From: Aedoeadaptatus coli
GTDB lineage: Bacteria; Bacillota; Clostridia; Tissierellales; Peptoniphilaceae
NCBI RefSeq assembly: GCF_900343085.1
Contig: NZ_OPYI01000002.1
Location: 62,001 to 126,000, forward strand
Direction: 5' to 3'
Length of the DNA: 64,000 nt
Below, piece after piece: positions 8,061-16,906 of this stretch. The notes below the pieces were generated by a model. It was not told where the DNA came from. It saw only the letters and a program-made list of their open reading frames with translations, and did not search any database. Each line of letters starts with the position of its first letter. The first letter of the stretch is position 1. The translations under genes were made by a program, and so were the position numbers.

Positions 8061-9493
8061 CTTACGGTTCCCCCTTTTTCATTTTCTCCCAGTGGGCCTT
8101 GGAAATAGAAGGTGCTTCCCACGCCCACAGCCGATTTTACGCCGTAGCGGAAGCCGTGTAGTTCCAATATATTTTTGCAGATAAACAGTCCCAAGCCCGT
8201 ACCGACCATTTGACGCTCGTGGTGATCCCGTCCGCGGTAAAAGCGCTCCCAAATGGAATCCTGATCTTCTTTTGGAATGCCCTTGCCGTAATCTCTTACA
8301 CAGTAACTGATCAAATTGCCTTCTGAAATAATATAAATATCGATCTCTTTCTTATTTTGGGAATAATTGATGCCGTTGCTGATGAAATTATAAATGACTT
8401 GGCGAATTTTATTGCTGTCACATACCATGAGCCCGCCGCCGTGAATTCGAAAGACGTAACCTTTCTCCTTCAAACTTTTAAAACGAGCCAATACTTCTTC
8501 CGTAAGCTCTCGTAAATTCACATCAGTAAGGCTTAAAGTGCCCAGACCGCTTTCTACTCGGGAAAGATCCAGAAGGTCGTTGACGAAATTCGTCAGATAA
8601 TCCACTTCCTCCAAAATCGTTTGGGTGTGTTTTTCCCTAAGTTCTTTATTGTCGCCGGAAATGTCGCGAATCATTTCGCCGTAGGATTTAATAACCGTCA
8701 ATGGCGTTTTAAAATCGTGACTGACATTGGCGATGAGATCCTTACGCATTTCCAGGGCGTCGGTTAATTCGCCGGTGGCGTAGTTCAAGGTGCGGGCCAA
8801 GTCGTTGATCTCCGTGTAGTCCTGTTCTTTAAACTGCACGTCGTAATTGCCCTGGCCCAGGGCTCTGGCGGTCTTCGCCATGTCCGACAAGGGGCGTGCC
8901 AGGCGGGAGCTCAGGTACAAGGACAGGATAAAGGCCACCATGAGGGAAATAATGCTTACGATCATGAGCTGATCCTTCAGTATTTCCACCGTGGAATCCA
9001 CGGGATCCACATTGGCGGAGACGGCGAGGAAATACTTCTGCCCCGCCTCTTCCCCTAAATAAGATACGTACAAAATCGTGGAGGCATTTTCGTTTTTGTA
9101 ATCCGCCACATAGGTTTCTTCCGTCTTGTCGTTCTTTAAAAGAGGCTGAAAGTAAGTAAAGAAATCATCGCCGCTAATGGTGGGCTGGTAGATGTAATCC
9201 AAAGGGTTTAGGGGAAAGACCAAACCGCCCCGATCGTTGTACACCTGGAGGCTCAGATTTTTTTCGAAGCTGTAACGCAGCAAGGTATCTTCGAAATCTT
9301 CCTTGCCGAAGAGGCGGGTCACGGTGCGGCCGACTTTTTCCGTGTCGCGGATTTTCATGGACTTGTAAAAGGAATTGATAAATACGATTTGCAAGAGCCA
9401 CAAAAGAAGCAAGATAAATAAGGCCATACCGGAAAAGTACAGCCAAAATTTTACGCGGATGCTCTTTTGATCCACGATGGTATCCCGTGTCAC
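8057..9493 (-). CDS. Sensor histidine kinase (HAMP type) of second two-component system
   Basis: A 478-residue membrane kinase. There is a transmembrane helix near 17-36, an extracytoplasmic sensor domain of about 130 residues, a second helix near 175-195, then a HAMP linker. The HisKA box NVSHDFKTPLTVI holds the phosphorylated histidine; the ATPase domain shows NFISNGINYS (N box), DYGKGIP and GTGLGLFICK. The DFKTPL rather than ELRTPL form is common in Bacillota envelope-stress kinases. It overlaps its response regulator by four bases and is followed by a small overlapping membrane protein gene. The signal is unknown; position after the Pho genes does not prove a phosphate role. Confidence 0.88.
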   Translation of the reverse strand: MTRDTIVDQKSIRVKFWLYFSGMALFILLLLWLLQIVFINSFYKSMKIRDTEKVGRTVTRLFGKEDFEDTLLRYSFEKNLSLQVYNDRGGLVFPLNPLDYIYQPTISGDDFFTYFQPLLKNDKTEETYVADYKNENASTILYVSYLGEEAGQKYFLAVSANVDPVDSTVEILKDQLMIVSIISLMVAFILSLYLSSRLARPLSDMAKTARALGQGNYDVQFKEQDYTEINDLARTLNYATGELTDALEMRKDLIANVSHDFKTPLTVIKSYGEMIRDISGDNKELREKHTQTILEEVDYLTNFVNDLLDLSRVESGLGTLSLTDVNLRELTEEVLARFKSLKEKGYVFRIHGGGLMVCDSNKIRQVIYNFISNGINYSQNKKEIDIYIISEGNLISYCVRDYGKGIPKEDQDSIWERFYRGRDHHERQMVGTGLGLFICKNILELHGFRYGVKSAVGVGSTFYFQGPLGENEKGGTVR

Positions 9494-10167
9494 GATTCGT
9501 CCTCGCCGACAAATTTATAGCCTACGCCCCGCACGGTGACGATGTAGCGGCGATAGGGCTCGATGCTGTTTCGAAGCATTTTAATGTGGGTGTCCACGGT
9601 GCGGTCGTCGCCGTAAAAATCGTAGCCCCACACTTTGTTTAAGAGCTTTTCCCGGCTCAGGGCGATGTTTTCGTTTTCGGCGATAAAGACCAAGAGGTCG
9701 AATTCCTTCGGCGTCATTTCCACGGGCTCGCCGTCCACGTAGACTTCCCTGCCGTCCAGGTCGATGGAAAGCCCTTTAAAGTCCAACACGTGATTTTCCT
9801 TGACGCTGCTGTTGCGCTTGGCGATGACCGAGAGACGGGCCATAAGCTCCTTCGGCGAAAAAGGCTTCACCACGTAATCGTCGATGCCGATTTCAAAGCC
9901 GTAGAGCTTGTCGTACTCTTCCCCTCGGGCGCTGAGCATTAATACGGGGATGTCTTTGTCTTTTTTTATTTCTTTATAGGCGCTGAAACCGTCCAGGCGA
10001 GGCATCATGACGTCCATGACGATGACGTCGAAATCCTCGCTCTTGCACATCTCCACGGCTTCCATGCCGTCGACGGCTTCCGCCACTTCGTAGCCTTCAA
10101 ATTCCGCGTAGGTTCGGATCACTTCCCGAATCTTCGCTTCGTCGTCTACGACCAATAGTTTATACAT
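9490..10167 (-). CDS. OmpR/PhoB-family response regulator
   Basis: A 225-residue regulator: receiver domain (1-about 120) with acidic pocket VVDDE, phospho-acceptor aspartate in VIVMDVMMPRLDG and lysine in DYVVKPFS, then an OmpR-type winged helix with VWGYDFYGDDRTVDTHI near the C terminus. The frame opens two codons earlier at a GTG, but the ATG at 10167 has an AGAGGTG site at good distance, so it is chosen. It pairs with the kinase overlapping its 3' end. A TATAAT at 10189-10194 (minus strand), just beyond the preceding gene, hints at a separate promoter from phoPR. Confidence 0.9.
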   Translation of the reverse strand: MYKLLVVDDEAKIREVIRTYAEFEGYEVAEAVDGMEAVEMCKSEDFDVIVMDVMMPRLDGFSAYKEIKKDKDIPVLMLSARGEEYDKLYGFEIGIDDYVVKPFSPKELMARLSVIAKRNSSVKENHVLDFKGLSIDLDGREVYVDGEPVEMTPKEFDLLVFIAENENIALSREKLLNKVWGYDFYGDDRTVDTHIKMLRNSIEPYRRYIVTVRGVGYKFVGEDES

Positions 10168-10188
10168 AGGCACCTCTTTCCGATACCT

Positions 10189-10194
10189 ATTATA
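10189..10194 (-). promoter_or_regulatory. Candidate -10 box for the second two-component operon
   Basis: TATAAT on the minus strand 22 bases before the response-regulator ATG. No convincing -35 is seen 16-18 bp upstream, where the 3' end of the upstream kinase gene lies. Confidence 0.35.
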
Positions 10195-10208
10195 CTATAA
10201 ATCCCGCC

Positions 10209-11930
10209 TTATAACTTTGAGGAGTAGATTCCCTTTTTCGGAAAGCGCAGGCGGAAGGTGCTGCCGTGGCGCAGTTGGGACTTCACGTCGATGGTGCCCT
10301 TCAGGCTGTCCACATTGTGCTTGACGATGGCGAGGCCAAGGCCCGTAGATTTTTCGTTGTAACTCCGGGATTTGTCCGCCATGTAAAAGCGCTCGAAGAT
10401 GCGGCGCTGATCGTCGTAGGAAATGCCGATCCCCGTGTCCTGAATGGTGACGACAAAGGTGGATTCGTCCTTTCCGTCCAAAACGATGCGCACATTGCCG
10501 CCTTTCACATTGTAGGCGATGGCGTTGTCCACCAAATTGCCGATAAGTTCCCGCATAAGATCCGGGTGGGTGTAGAGGCGATTGTCCCGATCCGGTTGAA
10601 AGCCCAGGTGAATGTCCTTCACCGCGGCGTCGGGCTCGTAGGATTTCAACACGTCTTTTACCAACATTTCCATGTCCACGACGCGGTACTCTTCCGGGCG
10701 ATTCTTTTCTTCCAGGCGGCTCATGCTGATAATGGCGTTGATCAGCTCAAAGAGCTTGTTGGACTCGTCGAGAATAATGTCTAAAAACTTGTTTCGATCT
10801 TCCTCCGCCACCATGCCCGATCGCAAGAGTTCTGCGTAACCGGAAATGGAGGTGAGGGGCGTCTTTAATTCGTGGGTCACATTGGATGTAAATTCCCGGC
10901 GACTGCGCTCGGCCAGGCTCTGTTGGGTCTCGTCGATCATTAAGATCAACATGCCGTAAAAGGCGCCGGCGTCGTTAAAGATGGGATCGAAGAAAAACTT
11001 GATCACCACGCCCTCCATGGCGATTTTTTGCACGTCGTCTTTTTGATTGTCGAAGGCACGGGAAAAGGCATCGTAAAAATTGCGCTCACGGCACAAATAG
11101 AGCAGATCCTTCCCCTGAAAATTAATGTAGAGGGAGGCATTTAAAAGCTTTACCGCCGCTTCGTTTATGGAGAGGATTTTTCTGTCCTCGCCCACGAGGA
11201 TCACGCCCTCGGTCATGTTGTCCACCATGTCGTTTAGGCCCGTGAGCCTGGAAGTCAGACTTTCCAGCTGCCGGCGTTCCCGCATGGCTTCCTTTTTCAG
11301 GGCCTCTTCATAGGTTTCGTGAAGGGGGCTCAGTTCCAATTTGTATTCCGGATCCTGAACGTAGCGCCGGTAATTTTGAATGAGAAAAACCCCCTCTTCT
11401 TCCTCCCGCTCCATGCGGTAGAGAATGAGCAGGTAGAGGGCCATGCCGCCGGCCACGGTGGCGATGATGGTGTAGGACAGGTAGTGGAAGGTGGAGGCCA
11501 TCATGCTGTCGTGGGTCATGAGATTGATGAGCATGCCGCCGTCTTCAAAGACCGTGGTCTGAACGTATTGGGTTTCGAGAAAACCTTTGTGGTACACTTC
11601 CCAACCGGCGCTCGCCCTCTCTTTAAGGGGACTTTTTTTCGCGTAATCAGCCAAGGCATCGGTGCGCTCGGAAAGACTGTTGGTATAAATCACCTTGCCC
11701 TCGCCATTTAAATAGACGACGGCGTCGTCCCTGTCCGTGGCGTGAAGGTTTAACTGATGGAGGCGGGCGGCTTCGCTTCCCGCTTTTTTTAAATTGTCCG
11801 TCAGAGCCTCGAGGCTCTTTTCGTTATAACGAATCCCTCGATTGTGGTAGTCGAGGGATGCGGAAATTTGAAATATAAAGGCGACCATAAACGCCATTAA
11901 AAAACTGAATCGTCGTATCTTTTTGTTCAT
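10209..11930 (-). CDS. phoR: PhoR-like sensor histidine kinase with PAS domain
   Basis: A 573-residue kinase. It has a TM helix near 8-26, a short extracytoplasmic domain, a second helix near 146-166, a PAS-like region (about 225-330, MTEGVILVGEDRKILSINEA), HisKA box NVTHELKTPLTSISGY, and ATPase motifs NLVDNAIAYN, DTGIGIS and GLGLAIVKH. This layout matches PhoR/WalK-type kinases. It overlaps the PhoB-like regulator by four bases, and that regulator follows phoU by one base, so it is almost certainly the Pho-regulon kinase, although phosphate sensing is inferred from context. PhoR usually senses through the Pst complex and PhoU, which are encoded just upstream. Confidence 0.88.
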   Translation of the reverse strand: MNKKIRRFSFLMAFMVAFIFQISASLDYHNRGIRYNEKSLEALTDNLKKAGSEAARLHQLNLHATDRDDAVVYLNGEGKVIYTNSLSERTDALADYAKKSPLKERASAGWEVYHKGFLETQYVQTTVFEDGGMLINLMTHDSMMASTFHYLSYTIIATVAGGMALYLLILYRMEREEEEGVFLIQNYRRYVQDPEYKLELSPLHETYEEALKKEAMRERRQLESLTSRLTGLNDMVDNMTEGVILVGEDRKILSINEAAVKLLNASLYINFQGKDLLYLCRERNFYDAFSRAFDNQKDDVQKIAMEGVVIKFFFDPIFNDAGAFYGMLILMIDETQQSLAERSRREFTSNVTHELKTPLTSISGYAELLRSGMVAEEDRNKFLDIILDESNKLFELINAIISMSRLEEKNRPEEYRVVDMEMLVKDVLKSYEPDAAVKDIHLGFQPDRDNRLYTHPDLMRELIGNLVDNAIAYNVKGGNVRIVLDGKDESTFVVTIQDTGIGISYDDQRRIFERFYMADKSRSYNEKSTGLGLAIVKHNVDSLKGTIDVKSQLRHGSTFRLRFPKKGIYSSKL

Positions 11931-12604
11931 TCCTTGTATCCTACTTTGTAGCCGATGTTTCGCACGGTTTCAATAAGGGAGGCCTTGTCTTTCAGTTTGT
12001 GCCGCAAAGAGGCGATGTGCACGTCCACGGTGCGGGACTCTCCTTCGAAATCGTAGCCCCAAACCTGGGCCATAATGGTCTCCCGATTCAGGACGATGTT
12101 TTTGTTTCGGAAAAGATAGTACAAAAGCTCGAATTCCTTGTAGGTTAAGGTAATGGGCTCGCCGTTTACAAGAACCGTGCGCTTTTTATTGTCGATGACG
12201 ACGCCGTCAATGGCGATGGAGCGGTCGCCCTCTTCCTTCGGGCGGGCGCGGCGCAAAACGGCCTTCACCCGCGCCACCAACTCCAGCACGCTAAAGGGCT
12301 TGACGATGTAGTCGTCCGCCCCCTTGTCCAGACCCACGATTTTATCCAGTTCCGACGATTTCGCCGTGAGCATAATGACGGGAATATCTTCCGTCGTGGG
12401 ATTTTCGCGGATCCGACTCAAGATCGAGAGCCCGTCTTCCCCGGGAAGCATAATGTCCAGAAGAACGAGGGACGGCACTTTTTCGCGCATGGCCTCAAAG
12501 AGTTCTTCGCCGGAAGCGAAGCCCTGCACGTCGAAATCGCTGTTCTTTAGGGCATAGACGATTAAATCCCGAATGTTGCCCTCGTCTTCTACACAATAAA
12601 TCAT
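11927..12604 (-). CDS. phoB: Phosphate-regulon response regulator PhoB/PhoP
   Basis: A 225-residue OmpR-family regulator beginning MIYCVEDEGNIRDLI. The phospho-acceptor aspartate is in LVLLDIMLPGEDG and the conserved lysine in DYIVKPFSVLE; the DNA-binding half has QVWGYDFEGESRTVDVHI. It starts one base after phoU and overlaps phoR by four bases. It is expected to bind the paired TTTACA boxes found before pstS and pstC in this window (see those entries). The other regulator at 9490-10167 is similar, but phoU adjacency makes this one the Pho regulator. Confidence 0.9.
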   Translation of the reverse strand: MIYCVEDEGNIRDLIVYALKNSDFDVQGFASGEELFEAMREKVPSLVLLDIMLPGEDGLSILSRIRENPTTEDIPVIMLTAKSSELDKIVGLDKGADDYIVKPFSVLELVARVKAVLRRARPKEEGDRSIAIDGVVIDNKKRTVLVNGEPITLTYKEFELLYYLFRNKNIVLNRETIMAQVWGYDFEGESRTVDVHIASLRHKLKDKASLIETVRNIGYKVGYKE

Positions 12605-12605
12605 A

Positions 12606-13277
12606 TTACACCCCGAATGTTTCTACACCTAAGTAATCCTTGTGGTGACCGGTGAGGGAGAATACGACCCACTCGCCGATGTTTTGTGCGTGATCGCCTA
12701 CCCGCTCCAGGTATTTGGCGATCTGCAAAAGATCCACCGACTCTTCCGGATCATCTTGTCCGTTTTGAAGCTTGTGGATGAGCTTTTCCCGCACTTGCAC
12801 GAAGAGATCGTCCACCACGTCGTCGTGATTGATGCATTGGGTGGCCAAGTCTTCGTCTTTTGTAATGAAGGCGTCGACGGCCATTTTAATCATGGCCGTG
12901 GATTCTTCAAACATGCGGGTGATTAAATCCGTGGTTACGGACAGAGGCTTGTCGTCCATGGTGAGGGAAATTTCGCAAATGTCCTGTGCGTGATCGCCGA
13001 TGCGCTCCAAGTCCGTAATGATCTTTAGGGCCGCGGAGATAAAGCGCAGGTCCCCGGCCACCGGTTGCTGCTTCAACAGGAGCATGAGGCACATATCCTC
13101 AATATGCCGCTCCATGCGGTCCACATCCCGGTCGTTTTTGGATACGGAAATCGCCAGATCCTTGTCCCGGTTCTTTAAGGCCATCATGGCGTCGGCGACA
13201 GCTTGTTCCACCGTGGCCGCCATTTTTATAAGCAGGGTATTTAATTCGTCCAGTTCTAAATCGTATTGTTTTCTCAT
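12606..13277 (-). CDS. phoU: Phosphate transport regulator PhoU
   Basis: A 223-residue, all-helical PhoU. It has two repeated three-helix PhoU domains with the acidic metal-binding pattern, seen as ITDLERIGDHAQDI (about 90-103) and AKYLERVGDHAQNIGEW (about 190-206). PhoU bridges PstSCAB and PhoR and damps phosphate signalling. It begins 12 bases after pstB and is followed by phoB with one base between, as in canonical pst-phoU operons. Confidence 0.96.
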   Translation of the reverse strand: MRKQYDLELDELNTLLIKMAATVEQAVADAMMALKNRDKDLAISVSKNDRDVDRMERHIEDMCLMLLLKQQPVAGDLRFISAALKIITDLERIGDHAQDICEISLTMDDKPLSVTTDLITRMFEESTAMIKMAVDAFITKDEDLATQCINHDDVVDDLFVQVREKLIHKLQNGQDDPEESVDLLQIAKYLERVGDHAQNIGEWVVFSLTGHHKDYLGVETFGV

Positions 13278-13289
13278 GTCATCCCCCTA

Positions 13290-14048
13290 TTAACCGAAAC
13301 GACCGGTAATGTAATCTTCCGTCCGCTTATCCTGCGGATTGGAGAACATTCGCTCCGTCGAATCCATCTCAATGACTTCTCCCGTAAGGAAAAACGCCGT
13401 CTTGTCCGACACCCGCGCCGCCTGTTGCATATTGTGAGTGACCATGACAATAGTATAATCCTTTTTTAAATCTTGTACCAGTTCTTCGATCTTTAATGTA
13501 GAAATCGGGTCCAGGGCCGAGGTGGGCTCGTCCATTAAGAGCACTTCCGGCTCCACGGCCAAGGCTCTGGCGATGCAAATCCGCTGTTGTTGCCCGCCGG
13601 AGACTTCCGTGGCCCGTTGGTGAAGCTTGTCTTTAACTTCTTCCCAAATGGCGGCGCCCTTTAAGGAGCGCTCCACGATTTCGTTCAGATCGTTTTTGTT
13701 TTTAATGCCGTGGGTTCTGGGCCCGTAGGCGATGTTGTCATAAATGCTCATGGGAAAGGGATTGGGGTTTTGAAACACCATGCCGACCCGCTTTCTCAAA
13801 AGATTCACGTCGTAGCCGGGATCGTAAATATCCTTGCCGTCCAAGAGCATGTGGCCCTCGATGCGGCAATCTTCCACCAAATCGTTCATGCGGTTCAGGC
13901 ATTTTAACATGGTGGATTTCCCGCAGCCCGAGGGGCCGATGAACGCCGTGATCTCATTGCTCTTTATATCCAAATTGATCTTCTTTAACGCTTGAAAATC
14001 GCCATACCATAAATCAACGTCGCTGACCAACAGTTTTGTCTCACTCAT
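13290..14048 (-). CDS. pstB: Phosphate ABC transporter ATPase PstB
   Basis: A 252-residue ABC ATPase with Walker [20 protein letters not shown], signature [15 protein letters not shown] and Walker [14 protein letters not shown]. The CLNRMND run after Walker A and [10 protein letters not shown] near the start are typical of PstB. It energises phosphate import on the cytoplasmic face of PstCA. It abuts pstA (14049) and precedes phoU. Confidence 0.97.
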   Translation of the reverse strand: MSETKLLVSDVDLWYGDFQALKKINLDIKSNEITAFIGPSGCGKSTMLKCLNRMNDLVEDCRIEGHMLLDGKDIYDPGYDVNLLRKRVGMVFQNPNPFPMSIYDNIAYGPRTHGIKNKNDLNEIVERSLKGAAIWEEVKDKLHQRATEVSGGQQQRICIARALAVEPEVLLMDEPTSALDPISTLKIEELVQDLKKDYTIVMVTHNMQQAARVSDKTAFFLTGEVIEMDSTERMFSNPQDKRTEDYITGRFG

Positions 14049-14867
14049 TTAATTGCCTCCTGCTAATTTTGATCCGATAAAGGAACTTAATGCGTTAATT
14101 AAAAGGGTTAATACGATCAGAACAAAGCCCGTAGCAAAGGCCTGGTCCACAAACAATCCTTCCGTAGAAAGGACGTACATGTGAAGGGACAAGGTGCGGC
14201 CCGAAGACAAAAGGCTTGTAGGCATATCTGTGGTCGTCCCTAAGGTAAACATTAATGCCGCCGTCTCGCCGACGCAGCGGCCGATGGCCAAGATGACGCC
14301 AGATAAAATCCCCGGCACGGCCACAGGGAGGACGACGCGAATAATGGTGCGAAGCTTCCCCGCGCCCAGGGCGAGGGAGCCGCTGCGCAAGCTGTCGTTC
14401 ACTGCCATTAAGGCCTCTTCCGTGGAGCGGATGATTAAAGGCAGAATCATAATGGACAAGGTAAAGACGCCGGAAAGAATGGAATAGCCAAGGTTCAGGG
14501 CGATGGAGAAAAACAACATGCCGAAGAGGCCGTAGAGAATCGAGGGAATCCCGGAGAGGGTTTCCGTGGTGAGGCGAATCACTTCCACGATGCGGCTGCC
14601 TTTTTTCGCGTATTCCACCAAATAGAAACCGGTGAAGATGCCCAGAGGCGTGGCGATTAAAAGAGAGAGCACCACGACGATAAGGGTGGTGATAATGGCG
14701 GGGAACATGGACACGTTCTCGGTGGTGTAGGTTTTTTCAAACATGGCCGGATTTAAGTGGGGTACCCCTTTGAGTACGATGTAGCCGACGAGAACGATCA
14801 AGACGGCAAAGGTAATAAAGGCCGCCGCGAGGATGAGCCCGCGTACGATGGACGAGCGCGTTTTCAT
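14049..14867 (-). CDS. pstA: Phosphate ABC transporter permease PstA
   Basis: A 272-residue permease with about six hydrophobic helices and the BPD_transp_1 cytoplasmic loop (EALMAVNDSLRSGSLALGAG) that contacts PstB. It starts MKTRSSIVRG with an N-terminal membrane helix, then PAIITTLIVVVLSLLIATPLG, typical of PstA. Its start overlaps the pstC stop by one base. Confidence 0.95.
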   Translation of the reverse strand: MKTRSSIVRGLILAAAFITFAVLIVLVGYIVLKGVPHLNPAMFEKTYTTENVSMFPAIITTLIVVVLSLLIATPLGIFTGFYLVEYAKKGSRIVEVIRLTTETLSGIPSILYGLFGMLFFSIALNLGYSILSGVFTLSIMILPLIIRSTEEALMAVNDSLRSGSLALGAGKLRTIIRVVLPVAVPGILSGVILAIGRCVGETAALMFTLGTTTDMPTSLLSSGRTLSLHMYVLSTEGLFVDQAFATGFVLIVLTLLINALSSFIGSKLAGGN

Positions 14868-15724
14868 TAGTCCATCCTCCTTTTTACGACATTAAAGATA
14901 AGATTGATCAGCAAGATAAAGATGAAGAGAACCACGCCGGTGGCGATCAAGGCTTCCCGATGGGCGCCGGTGGCGTAGGCCATTTCCAAAACGATGTTGG
15001 CCGTCATGGTGCGGGTGCCCATTTTTATGCTCTCGGGTACGATGGGTTGGTTCCCGGCGATCATGATAACCGCCATGGTTTCGCCGATGGAACGGCCGAT
15101 GCCTAAAATAATCGCCGCCAAAATCCCCGACTTCGCCGCCGGTACGACCACGCGCATTAAGCTGCGTTCGTGGGTGGCGCCCAGGGCGATGGAGCCTTGG
15201 TAGTAGGACGTGGGCACGGAGCGCAGCGACGATTCGGAGAGCCCGATAATCGTGGGAAGAATCATAATCCCCAAGAGCACCGACGCCGTAAAGACCGTCA
15301 TCCCCGTGCCGCCCCACCAGCCCCGCACGATGGGTACGAAGACCATGAGGCCGAAGAAGCCGTAGATAATCGAAGGAATCCCGGCCATGAGGTTCACTGC
15401 GGGCTTTAAGATTTTGTAAAGCCTGCTCGGGCAGTAGAAAGCCATAAACACGGCGGTTAAGACCCCGATGGGCACGCCGACGATGATGGATCCGATGGTG
15501 ACGTAGATGGAGCCGACGATCATGGGCAGAATCCCGAAGGATGGCGGTGAGGCCGTGGGTTTCCAGTCCGTTCCCATTAAGAATTTGGCGATCCCCGTCT
15601 CTAAAATAAAGGGTACGCCGTTTTTAAAAATAAAGTAGCAAATAACGATAATGGATAAAACCGAAATAAGGGAGCACAGTAAAAAGATAAACTCCCACGT
15701 TTTTTCAAAACCTTTTGAATGCAT
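14867..15724 (-). CDS. pstC: Phosphate ABC transporter permease PstC
   Basis: A 285-residue permease, partner of PstA. About six membrane helices are visible, with PSFGILPMIVGSIYVTIGS and the coupling loop VPTSYYQGSIALGATHE. The frame extends six codons further to an ATG at 15742, but the ATG at 15724 is preceded by GGAGGAG and is chosen. It is the first gene of pstCAB-phoU-phoBR and has its own Pho-box promoter, separated from pstS by a terminator. Confidence 0.94.
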   Translation of the reverse strand: MHSKGFEKTWEFIFLLCSLISVLSIIVICYFIFKNGVPFILETGIAKFLMGTDWKPTASPPSFGILPMIVGSIYVTIGSIIVGVPIGVLTAVFMAFYCPSRLYKILKPAVNLMAGIPSIIYGFFGLMVFVPIVRGWWGGTGMTVFTASVLLGIMILPTIIGLSESSLRSVPTSYYQGSIALGATHERSLMRVVVPAAKSGILAAIILGIGRSIGETMAVIMIAGNQPIVPESIKMGTRTMTANIVLEMAYATGAHREALIATGVVLFIFILLINLIFNVVKRRMD

Positions 15725-15760
15725 GGTTCTCCTCCTTTTCATGGATACTTTACCAAGCCA

Positions 15761-15800
15761 TTCTTAGGAAAAGATATGGCTTATGTAAAGTCTATGTAAA
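15761..15800 (-). promoter_or_regulatory. Pho-box promoter of pstCAB-phoU
   Basis: On the minus strand two TTTACA copies (15795-15800 and 15784-15789) are repeated with an 11-bp period, the spacing of PhoP/PhoB direct repeats in Bacillota. The proximal copy also stands 17 bp before TAAGAA (15761-15766), so it overlaps the -35. The upstream repeat abuts the T-tract of the pstS terminator. Confidence 0.7.
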
Positions 15801-15801
15801 C

Positions 15802-15828
15802 AAAAAAACAGGTGCCCTTAGACACCTG
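15802..15828 (-). terminator. Intrinsic terminator of pstS
   Basis: CAGGTG (15823-15828 in transcript sense) pairs with CACCTG (15809-15814) over an 8-base loop, followed by seven Ts. It separates pstS from pstCAB, giving the binding protein its own transcript. Confidence 0.85.
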
Positions 15829-15839
15829 CCGTGATTTGT

Positions 15840-16793
15840 TTATTTTGCGAGATCGCCCCATGCGGTCATGTCGCCTTTGAAGATGTTCTTGATTTGTTCC
15901 ATGGTAATGTCTTTCGCCGGATTGTCTTTGTTGACGATAACGGCGATGCCGTCTTGTGCCAAGACCGTACCTTGTACTTTATCTTTTTCTTCATCTTTGA
16001 GTTCGCGGGAGCTCATGCCGATTTGTGCCGTACCTTCGGCTGCTGCGGTGATCCCTGCGGAAGAACCGTTGGATTGAATTTGAATGTTGGCGCCGCTGTT
16101 CACTTTCTTGTAGGCTTCAACTAATTTTTCCATTAAGGGGGTAACGGATGTGGAGCCTGCTACGGTGATTTCGCCGCTGACATTGCCGGGGGTGTAATCT
16201 TCCGCTTGTTCGTTCTTTACATAGCCTTCTTCTTCGGCGATGGCTTGGCCGTCTTTCGAGAGAGCGAATTTCATGAAGTCGGCTTCCAGGGAACCTTCCT
16301 TCAGTTCACCCTTGGTAACCAAGAGGAAAGGACGGGCCAATTTGTATTCGCCGCTTAAAATGTTGGCGGGGGTTGCTTCTACGCCTTCCAAGGTAAGGGC
16401 TTTTACCGTTTCATTTAAAGAACCAAGGGAAATGTAACCGATGGCAGCGGGGTTGCCTGCGACGGTGGTCATAACGCCGTTGGTGGAGTTTTGTACCGTG
16501 GCCGATGCCGTGGTGTTGTCGACTTCTTGATCGCCGTTCTTTTCTAAAAGACCGGTGATTTCAGTGAAGGCGCCGCGGGTACCGGAGCCGTCTTCACGGG
16601 TGATAACGGCGATTTGACCCAGCTTATCCAGGTCGCCTGCTTCAGCGCCCTTGGATGCGTTGGCAGTGTTTTGGGTGTTGTTTGCTGCTTGATCGTTGCC
16701 GCCCTTGGCATTGTTGCCGGAGCCACCGCAAGCCACAAGACTCAGTGCCAGAAGAGATGCTCCAATGGCTAATTTTACGTTTTTAAATTTCAT
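15840..16793 (-). CDS. pstS: Phosphate-binding lipoprotein PstS, apparently circularly permuted
   Basis: A 317-residue substrate-binding protein. A signal peptide ends in lipobox LVAC with the lipidated cysteine C22, followed by a G/N/Q-rich linker to about residue 53. The expected PstS elements are all present but in swapped order. The usual second half comes first (REDGSGTRG at 66-74, AAIGYISLGSL at 116-126, EEEGYV at 187-192). The usual first half comes second (ITVAGSTSV at 209-217, IGMSSREL at 258-265, IAVIVNKDNP at 283-292, IFKGDMTAWGDL at 304-315). Both phosphate-contact regions are intact, so it is probably functional. The ATG at 16793 has an AGGAGG site; an 11-codon longer frame lacks one. 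Divergent order is discussed as a finding. Confidence 0.9.
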   Translation of the reverse strand: MKFKNVKLAIGASLLALSLVACGGSGNNAKGGNDQAANNTQNTANASKGAEAGDLDKLGQIAVITREDGSGTRGAFTEITGLLEKNGDQEVDNTTASATVQNSTNGVMTTVAGNPAAIGYISLGSLNETVKALTLEGVEATPANILSGEYKLARPFLLVTKGELKEGSLEADFMKFALSKDGQAIAEEEGYVKNEQAEDYTPGNVSGEITVAGSTSVTPLMEKLVEAYKKVNSGANIQIQSNGSSAGITAAAEGTAQIGMSSRELKDEEKDKVQGTVLAQDGIAVIVNKDNPAKDITMEQIKNIFKGDMTAWGDLAK

Positions 16794-16848
16794 CGTTTGA
16801 TTCCTCCTATAAAAAATCTTCATCAACTAAATGCATTGTATCGGCTCC

Positions 16849-16888
16849 CTATTAAACAGATATGATTTCAATGTAAAGACGATGTAAA
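16849..16888 (-). promoter_or_regulatory. Pho-box promoter of pstS
   Basis: Minus-strand TTTACA copies at 16883-16888 and 16872-16877 repeat with an 11-bp period. The proximal one is 17 bp before TAATAG (16849-16854), so box and -35 overlap. The geometry is the same as at the pstC promoter. Confidence 0.7.
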
Positions 16889-16906
16889 TCTTTTCAGAGG
16901 CGAAAT

